From Syntrophaceae bacterium UBA5761 (GTDB lineage: Bacteria > Desulfobacterota > Syntrophia > Syntrophales > UBA4778), in contig DIEZ01000025.1 in NCBI GenBank assembly GCA_002418885.1, positions 37,625 to 65,509 of the forward strand: a stretch of DNA of 27,885 nucleotides, written 5' to 3'. The translations under genes were made by a program, and so were the position numbers. How positions within the stretch are numbered: position 1 is the stretch's first letter; each line of letters starts with the position of its first letter. Shown here in pieces: positions 15,669-22,651 of the stretch. The notes under the pieces are model-generated. The model ran no database searches. It saw only the letters and a list, made by a program, of their open reading frames with translations, and was not told the origin of the DNA.

Positions 15669-16811
15669 ATGCAGATCAAAAGGTACGAGGCGAACAGCAT
15701 CCAGGACGCCCTAACCCGGATCAGGGCGGATATGGGTGAGGACGCGGTCATCCTGTCGACGAAACGGCTGTCGGGCGGACGGCAGCCCCTCTTCGAGATT
15801 TCGGCGGCCCGGGACGACAGGGATAATGTTGCGTCCCCCGGACGCGGGACGTCAGGAAAAGTAGAGAGAAAAGGCGATCAGCCTGAAGGGGTCGAAAGGC
15901 TTGCCGGCCGTATCGAGGAGCTGACAGTCCTCGTCAGGGAGGTCAGGGAGGGGGCCGCCGTCAGGCGGGAACTGACGGAATTAAAGAATACCGTCAACAC
16001 CCTTTTTGACCTTCTCGACCTCCGCGACAGGGAGAAAGAAAACCATTCGGGCGTTTTCTATCACCTGATCTCGAACGGCATCTCCAGCGAACGGGCGCGA
16101 AGACTGATGAGCCTCGTCCGGAAAGTGACCCCGGTAGGGCGTGGGGAGGAAGCGGAGCAACTCGACGCCGTGGAAGAATTGATCAGGACCTCCATGAAGC
16201 CTCTTCCGGGGGAAGTGAAGGGGAAAAGGACGTTGGCCTTTGTCGGTCCCACCGGCGTCGGCAAAACCACTACCATCGCAAAACTGGCGGCCCGCTACGC
16301 CCTGGCGGAGAAGCGGAGCGTCGGGCTCATCACGACGGATACGTACCGGATCGCTGCCGTTGAGCAACTGAAGGTCTACGGGAAGATAATGGGCCTTCCT
16401 GTTGAGGTCGCGGGGGACGGGGTAGCTTTCCGGGACGCCCTGAAGAAGTTCTCGGACAGAGAGACCATCCTGATCGACACGCCCGGCCGGAGCAGGAAGG
16501 ACGGCAACCATCTCCTCAAACTCAAAGGGATAATACGGGACGCTCCCGTGGAGATGCACCTCCTTCTGAGTCCGACGGCAAGCCGTGAGCACATGCTCGA
16601 CGCCGCAGAGAGATTCGGGATCATGGATTACGGCAGCATCATCTTCACGAAGATAGACGAATGCACGCGCTTCGGCCCGATTTACGACGTCGTGGACCAG
16701 GTCGGCAAACCGGTCTCCTATTTAACCAACGGGCAGAACGTACCCCAGGATATCGAGGTTGCCGAACCAGGCAAGATTGCCAAACTTATCGTGCGGAACA
16801 GACTGAATTGA
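15669..16811 (+). CDS. flhF: Flagellar SRP-like GTPase FlhF
   Basis: Predicted 380 residues. FlhF is the signal-recognition-type GTPase that places the first flagellar parts at the cell pole. The N-terminal B domain (MQIKRYEANSIQDALTRIRADMGEDA) is followed by a charged stretch, the N domain, and the G domain with Walker A GPTGVGKTT at residues 193-201. The next motif is DTPGRS at 270-275, where SRP GTPases usually have DTAGRS/N. TKIDE near the end is the G4 motif. It follows flhA by four bases and is paired with flhG. Confidence 0.95.
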   Translation: MQIKRYEANSIQDALTRIRADMGEDAVILSTKRLSGGRQPLFEISAARDDRDNVASPGRGTSGKVERKGDQPEGVERLAGRIEELTVLVREVREGAAVRRELTELKNTVNTLFDLLDLRDREKENHSGVFYHLISNGISSERARRLMSLVRKVTPVGRGEEAEQLDAVEELIRTSMKPLPGEVKGKRTLAFVGPTGVGKTTTIAKLAARYALAEKRSVGLITTDTYRIAAVEQLKVYGKIMGLPVEVAGDGVAFRDALKKFSDRETILIDTPGRSRKDGNHLLKLKGIIRDAPVEMHLLLSPTASREHMLDAAERFGIMDYGSIIFTKIDECTRFGPIYDVVDQVGKPVSYLTNGQNVPQDIEVAEPGKIAKLIVRNRLN

Positions 16812-16826
16812 GAAGGAGAGGCGAAA

Positions 16827-17732
16827 GTGGACCAGGCCGCGCAACTCAGGAAAATGAAGGTAAAGGCGGAAATGGCGGGGGTAAACTCTTCAGAATGTAA
16901 AGCTTTCGAGAAGCAGCGCAACAACAGTATACGAGTTCTGGCGGTGACCAGCGGTAAAGGGGGCGTCGGGAAGACGCACGTCTCGGCCAACCTCGCCTAC
17001 AGCCTGGCAAAGCTCGGCAAAAGGGTGCTCGTTTTCGACGCCGACATGGGGTTGGCCAACATAGACATCATCCTGGGGCTCACGCCCCGGTACAACCTCC
17101 ACCACGTGCTCCAGGGCAAGAAAACCCTTCAGGATGTGCTCATCACCGGGCCGGGCGACATCAGCATCCTTCCGGCGGCCTCCGGCATCAAGGAACTGGC
17201 CGACCTCACGCGAGGCCAGAAGATGACCCTCATCGAAGAACTGGACAACCTTGACGAACGGTTCGACTACATGATCATCGACACCGCGGCGGGGATCACG
17301 GGCAACGTCTTGTACTTCAACATGGCGGCCAAGGAGATCGTCGTGGTCGTCTCACCGGAGCCGACGTCCATAACGGACGCCTACGCCCTGATAAAGATAC
17401 TTTACCGGAGTCACTCCGAGAAACGTATCATGCTCCTCGTGAATATGGCCAGGAATTACCAGGAGGCAAGGGAGGTCTACAGGAGGGTAGGCAGCGCGAC
17501 GGAGCATTTTCTCGACTTGACGATAGAGTACCTGGGATACATCGTGTACGATGAGAGAGTGGCCGATGCCGCGAGGCTACAGAAGGCCCTGGTTGAGGCA
17601 TACCCCGGGGCGAAGGCGAGTCAGTGCCTAATCGGTATCGCGAGAAAACTCAGCCGGGAACCCGCCGGTCGTTATAACATCGGGAGCGTGAAGTTCTTTT
17701 CGAACGCCATAATCGGTAGAGACTGTGAATAA
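16827..17732 (+). CDS. flhG: MinD-like ATPase FlhG (FleN/YlxH)
   Basis: Predicted 301 residues. FlhG limits flagellar number by stimulating FlhF GTPase and, in many polar flagellates, by restraining the sigma-54 activator. The deviant Walker A of the MinD/ParA group is TSGKGGVGKTH (residues 41-51), followed by VFDADMGLANIDIILGL and a C-terminal part without an obvious amphipathic anchor. The start is GTG 16827, with AAGGAGAG upstream. The N-terminal residues before the P-loop (DQAAQLRKM) resemble the FlhF-activating DQAxxLR motif of the family. It overlaps fliA by eight bases. Confidence 0.94.
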   Translation: MDQAAQLRKMKVKAEMAGVNSSECKAFEKQRNNSIRVLAVTSGKGGVGKTHVSANLAYSLAKLGKRVLVFDADMGLANIDIILGLTPRYNLHHVLQGKKTLQDVLITGPGDISILPAASGIKELADLTRGQKMTLIEELDNLDERFDYMIIDTAAGITGNVLYFNMAAKEIVVVVSPEPTSITDAYALIKILYRSHSEKRIMLLVNMARNYQEAREVYRRVGSATEHFLDLTIEYLGYIVYDERVADAARLQKALVEAYPGAKASQCLIGIARKLSREPAGRYNIGSVKFFSNAIIGRDCE

Positions 17733-18435
17733 GAAGCGCGACGCCCTGATCATGCAATACGCTCCGCTTGTCAAGAATATCGTGGAGAGGATCGCCGTGA
17801 GAGTACCACCCTACATCGCGGGGAAGGAAGACTTGATGAACGTGGGCGTCATCGGGCTCATATCGGCCATAGAGAAGTTCGACAAGGAAAGGAACGTCCA
17901 GTTCGAAACCTATGCCAGGTACCGGATACGGGGAGCCGTGCTGGACGAGCTGAGGTCGAGGGATTGGTTGTCGCGGTCGACGCGCAACAAGGGCGCCAGA
18001 CTGGAAGATGCGTTCCGGCACTTACAAAAGGAACTCGGCCATCCGCCCGACGACGAGGAGGTAGCCGAGCATCTGGGCGTTTCCCTGGACGAATACTTCG
18101 AGCTTTTGGATGACGCAAAGAGCGTTTCTCTTCTGAGCAGTGAAGACATCCCGCCGGAATACTGGGAACGCCACGGCTGTCACGACGGCATCAACGGGAC
18201 CGTCCAGGAAAACCCTCACACCAATCTTCTGAACAGCGAGATCCGGGATATCATGAAGCGGGCCGTCGACGACCTGCCCGAAAAGGAAAGGTTGGTTTTG
18301 TCGCTGTACTATTACGAGGAGATGACGATGAAGGAAATCGGACAGGTGATGAGTCTGACGGAGTCGAGGGTCTGTCAACTCCATTCGAGGGCCGTCTTGA
18401 GGCTCCGCGGCAGGCTGAAGGATCTCCGCGATTAA
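17725..18435 (+). CDS. fliA: RNA polymerase sigma-28 factor FliA
   Basis: Predicted 236 residues, starting at GTG 17725 inside the 3' end of flhG. FliA/SigD directs late flagellar genes. Region 2 is clear (YAPLVKNIVERIAVRVPP, then GVIGLISAIEKFDKERNVQFETYARYRIRGAVLDELRSRDW). Region 3 follows (ARLEDAFRHLQKELGHPPDDEEVAEHLGVS), and region 4 holds the helix-turn-helix (MKEIGQVMSLTESRVCQLHSRAVLRLR). The near-consensus sigma-28 promoter before flgM in this window is a likely target. The order flhF-flhG-fliA is conserved widely. Confidence 0.96.
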   Translation: MNKKRDALIMQYAPLVKNIVERIAVRVPPYIAGKEDLMNVGVIGLISAIEKFDKERNVQFETYARYRIRGAVLDELRSRDWLSRSTRNKGARLEDAFRHLQKELGHPPDDEEVAEHLGVSLDEYFELLDDAKSVSLLSSEDIPPEYWERHGCHDGINGTVQENPHTNLLNSEIRDIMKRAVDDLPEKERLVLSLYYYEEMTMKEIGQVMSLTESRVCQLHSRAVLRLRGRLKDLRD

Positions 18436-18464
18436 AATAAGGGGTATTGGGGGGCCGGACGAAA

Positions 18465-19010
18465 ATGGCGGAAAAGGCCGAACTTGATATACTGGAAATC
18501 GATTTGCCCGGAAAGGAGGAACCTCAGGGTGAAGAGGCTCCGCCGGAGGACGAGTCGGGTTCGGGCGGGGAGAAGAAGCACCCCTTCAGGGTGGCGGCGT
18601 TGGTCTTGCTCGTCCTGGTGGTTTGCGCTGCGGCGCTCGCCTGGCTGTATTTCGGCGACGGTCCGGTAGGCAGCGGAGCAAAAAAACCCCCTCCTGCCGC
18701 AACGTCGGAAGGAAACTTCGTGTCACTGGAAAAATTTGCCGTCAACATCAAGGACGACAAGGGGAATTATCGGGTACTGGTCTGCGACGTCACCTTGGAA
18801 TTGAATTCGGGCGGGGACACGGCGCGGGAGAAGATACTGGACCTCAGGAAGGCCGTCTACAGAACGATCCGCAGCAGCGGTTCCACTGTGCTCCAAGATC
18901 TGCTGAAGGCCCGGCGACAACTGCTGAAGGACATAGAAAAGGAAGCGAACGGCGTTCTGGGGGAGGGAGCGGTGAGACAGGTATATTTTACGAAGTATAC
19001 TTTACTCTGA
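18465..19010 (+). CDS. Second FliL-like membrane protein
   Basis: Predicted 181 residues: an acidic N-terminus (about 1-45), one membrane helix (about 46-67, FRVAALVLLVLVVCAAALAWL), then a FliL domain (NFVSLEKFAVNIKDDKGNYRVLVCDVTLELNS...) ending VRQVYFTKYTLL, the same finish as the first FliL. FliL proteins ring the stator, so a second copy may serve a different stator state or pair with one of the two MotB-like proteins; that is inference. ATG 18465 is preferred over TTG 18447 because the G-rich leader (GGGGGGCC) precedes it. It follows fliA by 29 bases. Confidence 0.85.
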   Translation: MAEKAELDILEIDLPGKEEPQGEEAPPEDESGSGGEKKHPFRVAALVLLVLVVCAAALAWLYFGDGPVGSGAKKPPPAATSEGNFVSLEKFAVNIKDDKGNYRVLVCDVTLELNSGGDTAREKILDLRKAVYRTIRSSGSTVLQDLLKARRQLLKDIEKEANGVLGEGAVRQVYFTKYTLL

Positions 19011-19061
19011 AGGACGTAGACGATGAGGCGTTGTCGGGAAGGCCGACGCCGGGAGGGGGAC

Positions 19062-19394
19062 ATGGGAAGGATCGGAATCGCGTTTTTTGTTGTCTTTTGG
19101 GTTTTCTTGAATTATAGCTATGCGCTGACTCCTGAGCAGATCATCAAGCTGAAACAAACGGGCGTTGAGGATAATACTATCCGGATGATGATCCGGCAGG
19201 AGATGGAGGCTAAGGAAAGGGACAGCGCCACCGACTCGATCGGGATGCGGGAAATAAAGGATGGAGAAGGCAATACGGTGATCGTCTACTCTTCGGGTAA
19301 GCCCGGGGGATGCGAACCCTGTGACCCGGAACAGGAGAAGGTGGATAAGGCATGGAGAATGCTGCAAAACATGATAATCGACAACAGGAAGTAG
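19062..19394 (+). CDS. Small secreted protein of unknown function
   Basis: Predicted 110 residues. GGGAGGGGG lies just before ATG 19062, deciding this start. A signal peptide is likely (residues 1-21, with hydrophobic core IAFFVVFWVFLNY and cleavage near YSYA-LT). The mature part begins with a short helical motif (LTPEQIIKLKQTGVEDNTIRMMI), then a GNTVIVYSSG strand, a CEPC pair (Cys84, Cys87) and a charged helix. I do not recognise a named family. The position in the flagellar run suggests a periplasmic motility or envelope accessory protein, but nothing here proves it. Confidence 0.7.
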   Translation: MGRIGIAFFVVFWVFLNYSYALTPEQIIKLKQTGVEDNTIRMMIRQEMEAKERDSATDSIGMREIKDGEGNTVIVYSSGKPGGCEPCDPEQEKVDKAWRMLQNMIIDNRK

Positions 19395-19416
19395 GAGCGG
19401 GAGAAACAGGAAAACG

Positions 19417-20190
19417 ATGATAGATGAAGACGGCGAATCCCTGCATGAGGCCGTGAGCAGGCTCCGGGCGGCCTTTGAAGCCTCATTCGTGCGGGAGATG
19501 TTACCCGGGGTTGTCCACAATTTTGCCAACCCCCTCAACGGCATCATGGGACGGTCGAGCCTCGTCCGGAGACGGATGGAGGCCCACATGAAAAAGATTT
19601 CGAGGGGGATGGAGGTGTCTTTGGATCCCGCCGCCGGTATGATGAAGGATATCGAGATCATAAGCGGGGTGACCGACCGGCTTTCGGAGATGCTGCACGT
19701 GCTCTCCGAGAAACACCAAGCAGTGAATGATAAGACTGAACAGAAGATAAATCTGTCGAAACACCTTTCCCTCGAGGCGCGCTTCTTTGAGTTTGACCTT
19801 GACTTCAAACACAACGTCAAGAAGACGCTCAAACTCGACGAAAACCTTCCCGACGTGATGGGCTGCCCGACCGATTTCAGCCTTGCGCTGTCGGCGATGA
19901 TGAGGCATGTTGTCCGGGCGACGACAGGGAATTCGTCCCGTGAAATCTTCATGGCGACGGGGTGCGAAGGAGGTTTTGTGAGGATGGAGGTGGCTTTCAG
20001 GGGCGACGGCGACTCCGGCGTGCAGGATTGTTCGTTCGAGGGGACCGGTGAGGTAGACGAAGATACTCCGGAGTTCGCTCTCGGCGCTTTTCTGCTCGCC
20101 GCCAAATATGCGGCACGGGCCCGGATCGTCACAGAGAAAGGATGGGTCAGGTTTCTCGTCGATATACCCTGTCCGAAAACCGGAAATTAA
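19417..20190 (+). CDS. Histidine-kinase-like protein with degenerate ATPase domain
   Basis: Predicted 257 residues, soluble, without a membrane segment. An H-box of the HisKA type is visible (VVHNFANPLNGIMGR, His34), followed by a DHp-like helical hairpin to about residue 105. The C-terminal half has the outline of a HATPase domain (SLALSAMMRHVVRATTG at the N-box place; FALGAFLLAAKYAARARIVTEKG...FLVDIP at the end). The N-box Asn and the glycine box residues are missing. It may act as a phosphotransfer or phosphatase partner rather than an active kinase. A link to the sigma-54 activator of this cluster is plausible inference. AGGA lies just before the ATG. Confidence 0.65.
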   Translation: MIDEDGESLHEAVSRLRAAFEASFVREMLPGVVHNFANPLNGIMGRSSLVRRRMEAHMKKISRGMEVSLDPAAGMMKDIEIISGVTDRLSEMLHVLSEKHQAVNDKTEQKINLSKHLSLEARFFEFDLDFKHNVKKTLKLDENLPDVMGCPTDFSLALSAMMRHVVRATTGNSSREIFMATGCEGGFVRMEVAFRGDGDSGVQDCSFEGTGEVDEDTPEFALGAFLLAAKYAARARIVTEKGWVRFLVDIPCPKTGN

Positions 20191-20215
20191 AGAAAAAGAG
20201 TGCAAAGGCCGATCA
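20188..20215 (+). promoter_or_regulatory. Possible weak sigma-28 promoter
   Basis: TAAA at 20188-20191 and GCCGATCA at 20208-20215 resemble the sigma-28 elements TAAA and GCCGATAA, but the spacing is 16 bases instead of 15 and the rest of the -35 box does not match. It would start near 20222, ahead of the small gene at 20264. Treat as a candidate only. Confidence 0.25.
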
Positions 20216-20263
20216 TTGTAGATGATGGCGGGCAATTTTTCCTATGCCGCCGGGGGTGGAGCC

Positions 20264-20575
20264 ATGACAGGGCCGGCCGATATCAAGCATGTTTTGCTGC
20301 AAGTAAACTCAGTGGAGCGGGTGCAGCAGGTTCAGCAACAGCATTCTGAGATGCAGCAGAGATACCTCGACATCCAGCTTGGCGAAGAGAAGAAACTCCT
20401 CAAGGAAAACGTCCGTCACGCAGACGATGCGAAGAAGGCGGAAGAGAAAAGAAAAAGGGAACGTGAAGAAGCGAGTGGAAAAAGCGGTGGCCGACGGGAA
20501 GGCCGAAAAGGGAGGCCGGACGGTGGTGAAGCGGCGGACGATACGCCGGGGGGGCTTGTAGACGTCAGGGTATGA
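20264..20575 (+). CDS. Small charged protein, conserved-looking, function unknown
   Basis: Predicted 103 residues from ATG 20264, which has the G-rich GGGGGTGGAG leader; earlier ATGs at 20222 and 20225 lack a ribosome site. The N-terminal half is a tidy, Gln-rich amphipathic segment (DIKHVLLQVNSVERVQQVQQQHSEMQQRYL) and looks conserved. The second half is Lys/Glu/Arg-rich and probably disordered, ending Gly/Asp-rich. There is no membrane segment or signal peptide. I recall similar short proteins in deltaproteobacterial flagellar clusters but no established name. It is followed by the SwrB-like gene after one base. Confidence 0.65.
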   Translation: MTGPADIKHVLLQVNSVERVQQVQQQHSEMQQRYLDIQLGEEKKLLKENVRHADDAKKAEEKRKREREEASGKSGGRREGRKGRPDGGEAADDTPGGLVDVRV

Positions 20576-20576
20576 C

Positions 20577-21050
20577 ATGAACATCACACTGTTGCTGACT
20601 CTTCAGCTGGTGGCCGACGCAGTCCTTTGCGTAGCCGTGGTGTTTCTGTTTGCAGTCGTGAACCGTGAGATCAAGAGACGGGGCGGCGGTGTCGACCCGA
20701 AGGCCCTTGGGGAGTTCAGCCGGCTGATCGCCGAGTCCCAAGGTGCCGCCGAGAATCTGCTCAGGGCCATGGACGACAGCCGGAAGATACTGAAGGAGAT
20801 ATCCTTTGCCGTAGAGGAGAAGGAAAGACGCCTAAGGATGCTGATGGATGCAACCGATGTCAGGCTGTCCGCAGTAGAAAGCCGGGAAGGCGAAGAAGGG
20901 GCCGGAGAGCCGGGCGATCGTTACGAAAAGGCCGTCGATTTGATCGGGCAGGGATTGACGGAGGGTGAAATCGCCGAGAGACTCGGTTTGACCGAAGGTG
21001 AAGTGAGCCTGATAGTTGAATTGAAGCGCAAGAAGGATGAGCCCGCATAG
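20577..21050 (+). CDS. SwrB/DUF2802-like single-pass protein
   Basis: Predicted 157 residues: an N-terminal membrane helix (about 5-28, LLTLQLVADAVLCVAVVFLFAVV), a coiled-coil region (about 45-100) and a C-terminal helix-turn-helix-like motif (AVDLIGQGLTEGEIAERLGLTEGEVSLIVELK, about 120-151). This is the layout of DUF2802 and of Bacillus SwrB. SwrB lies just after sigD there and promotes assembly and activation of the FliP export gate. The location downstream of fliA fits. Family assignment is from architecture and remembered motif shape. AGGG precedes the ATG by six bases. Confidence 0.65.
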   Translation: MNITLLLTLQLVADAVLCVAVVFLFAVVNREIKRRGGGVDPKALGEFSRLIAESQGAAENLLRAMDDSRKILKEISFAVEEKERRLRMLMDATDVRLSAVESREGEEGAGEPGDRYEKAVDLIGQGLTEGEIAERLGLTEGEVSLIVELKRKKDEPA

Positions 21051-22176
21051 AGTCGACCTCCCGAAGGCCGTCCTCCTGCAGGAAGTATCGCTCAGGACGT
21101 CTTCGGCCCACCAGGTCCGATCCCTCGACCTTGCCGTGGGTGAACTGCTGACGGCAGACGTTCTTCAGGCCCGGGACGGCAAGCAGTACCTGGTTTCCCT
21201 GAAAGGTTCGACCGTCACGGCCGATTCGGAGGTGGTGCTCAAACCGGGAGACAGGGTCGTCGTCCGGGTCGATCAGCAGTTTCCCCGCGTTGTGTTGAGT
21301 CTCATCGAAGTCCCCCCGAAGACATCTTTACTCCAGAGTGATCTATTGAGGTGGTACCGCTCCAATCCCGGGGCCCTCCGCGATATGTTTAGTCAGGCGG
21401 CGGAGGTGTTCAGCCGCGAAAAACTCGGAGGACTTGTCCGCTATATCGGGCGAAACGATGTCAAGGATGCTCTCAAGCTCGTACAATCCCTTTTTTTCCA
21501 GCCGGAAGAAATCGAGGAAGGGGCCTTTCTCCGGGACTACGCACGGAATATCGGTCTCCTCCGGGAGGGTATCCTGAGAAAGGCCGTGGGGGACCGAGGG
21601 GCGCCTCCGACGGCCGAGAGATGCCTTAAAGGGGTCCTGATGAAGATCGCAGGAGACCTGAGGAACGCCGAGACTGAGCCGGGGAGCCCGGCGCGGGAGG
21701 AAGAGGGGTTTCGGGGATTCCTTGACTTTCTCGAGAGATCGGTCAAGACGGTCGAAGCCCTTCAGGTCATGAACATCCTCTGCGCGGAGAGGGAGGACGG
21801 CTTTATTTTTCAGATCCCCTTTCTCTTTCCGGGGGGTGTGCGGACGGGAGATGTCTTCGTCCGTCGCAACCGAAACCCAGGACCCGACGGCGACATTTAT
21901 GACATCGTCCTATTCCTCGACCTCGACGCCCTCGGTAAGGTCGTCGTCGAGGCAGGCTTGAGAGGCGAGCGTATCCGCTGCAGTATAAGGTGTGAAAACG
22001 AAGAGTTGAGCAACTTTTTGTCGAGCGCCCTTGACGAACTGCGTGAGTCCGTCCACAGGGCCGGTTGCACGATGGAATCGGTAGCCTGCATAACGGAAGC
22101 AGACATAGAGGGAAAAAGAGAGGCCTTTTATCGGGAACGCCTGTTTCCCGGCGACGTCGTGAATCTGTTCGTCTGA
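21037..22176 (+). CDS. FliK-like (YlqG-type) hook-length control family protein
   Basis: Predicted 379 residues, overlapping the previous gene by 14 bases. An N-terminal beta-rich region (about 32-92, GELLTADVLQARDGKQYLVSLKG...LKPGDRVVVRV) and a helical middle lead to a C-terminal part resembling the Flg_hook domain (YDIVLFLDLDALGKVVVEAGLRGERIRCSIRCENEELSNFLSSALDELRESVHRAG, about 288-343), ending FPGDVVNLFV. The gene directly before an FlhB C-domain gene matches the Bacillus ylqG-ylqH pair. It may act on export specificity together with the following protein; function is not established. No clear ribosome site separates it from the upstream gene. Confidence 0.65.
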   Translation: MSPHRVDLPKAVLLQEVSLRTSSAHQVRSLDLAVGELLTADVLQARDGKQYLVSLKGSTVTADSEVVLKPGDRVVVRVDQQFPRVVLSLIEVPPKTSLLQSDLLRWYRSNPGALRDMFSQAAEVFSREKLGGLVRYIGRNDVKDALKLVQSLFFQPEEIEEGAFLRDYARNIGLLREGILRKAVGDRGAPPTAERCLKGVLMKIAGDLRNAETEPGSPAREEEGFRGFLDFLERSVKTVEALQVMNILCAEREDGFIFQIPFLFPGGVRTGDVFVRRNRNPGPDGDIYDIVLFLDLDALGKVVVEAGLRGERIRCSIRCENEELSNFLSSALDELRESVHRAGCTMESVACITEADIEGKREAFYRERLFPGDVVNLFV

Positions 22177-22199
22177 TAAAGGCAGGGAGGAGCGTGGGG

Positions 22200-22553
22200 A
22201 TGAAAGGACAGGGCAGGACGAAAGCGCCTTTGGCCGCTGCCATAAGGTACAACCCCCTTAAGGATTCGGCTCCCCGGTTGACGGCCAAAGGGTCCGGCTT
22301 GATCGCGGAAAAGATCATCGACCTTGCAAAAAAACACGGCATTCCCGTCAGAGAAGACCCCGACCTCGTCCATATCCTGTCGAGCCTCGAGATCGACCAG
22401 GAGATCCCCCCGGAGCTCTACAGGGCCGTAGCCGAGATACTCGCCTTCATCTACAGGATGAACAACCGGTGGAGGGAAAGGAAAAATTGCCCGTCGGAGG
22501 AAAAATATTCCCTGCCCCCGCTGGACGGTCGGCCGATTCGAGGGTTCGACTGA
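22200..22553 (+). CDS. FlhB C-terminal-domain protein (FlhX/YlqH type)
   Basis: Predicted 117 residues, equivalent to the small cytoplasmic part of FlhB after its cleavage site. It has AAAIRYNPLKDSAPRLTAKGSGLIAEKIIDLAKKHGIPVREDPDLVHILSSLEIDQEIPPELYRAVAEILAFIYRMN, closely parallel to the C-domain of flhB here at 13316-13550. It lacks membrane helices and the NPTH-type cleavage motif. Such proteins (FlhX, YlqH) can partly replace the FlhB C-domain in other bacteria. ATG 22200 has GGGAGGAG seven bases upstream. It is the last gene before the third sigma-54 promoter. Confidence 0.9.
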   Translation: MKGQGRTKAPLAAAIRYNPLKDSAPRLTAKGSGLIAEKIIDLAKKHGIPVREDPDLVHILSSLEIDQEIPPELYRAVAEILAFIYRMNNRWRERKNCPSEEKYSLPPLDGRPIRGFD

Positions 22554-22600
22554 ACGCATAAGAGCCGTCTATTCACGCGAATCCCCCCTGCCTTTATCGT

Positions 22601-22615
22601 GGTACGTTTATTGCT
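22601..22615 (+). promoter_or_regulatory. Sigma-54-type promoter for flgF-flgG-flgA-flgH-flgI-flgJ
   Basis: TGGTACGTTTATTGCT (22600-22615) matches TGGCACG-N4-TTGCW with one change, the same C-to-T as the motA promoter. GG at 22601-22602 and GC at 22613-22614 are 10 bases apart. Transcription would begin near 22626, leaving about 26 bases before the flgF ATG at 22652. It lies in a 98-base gap without other features. Confidence 0.82.
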
Positions 22616-22651
22616 GTGAGATTTTATAAAACAAGGAAGGGGGCGTATCTC

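Noticed and set aside
22616..22651. GTG at 22616 as the start of flgF
   Set aside because: It directly follows the sigma-54 -12 element and precedes the predicted transcript start; ATG 22652 has a strong ribosome site and a normal FlgF N-terminus.
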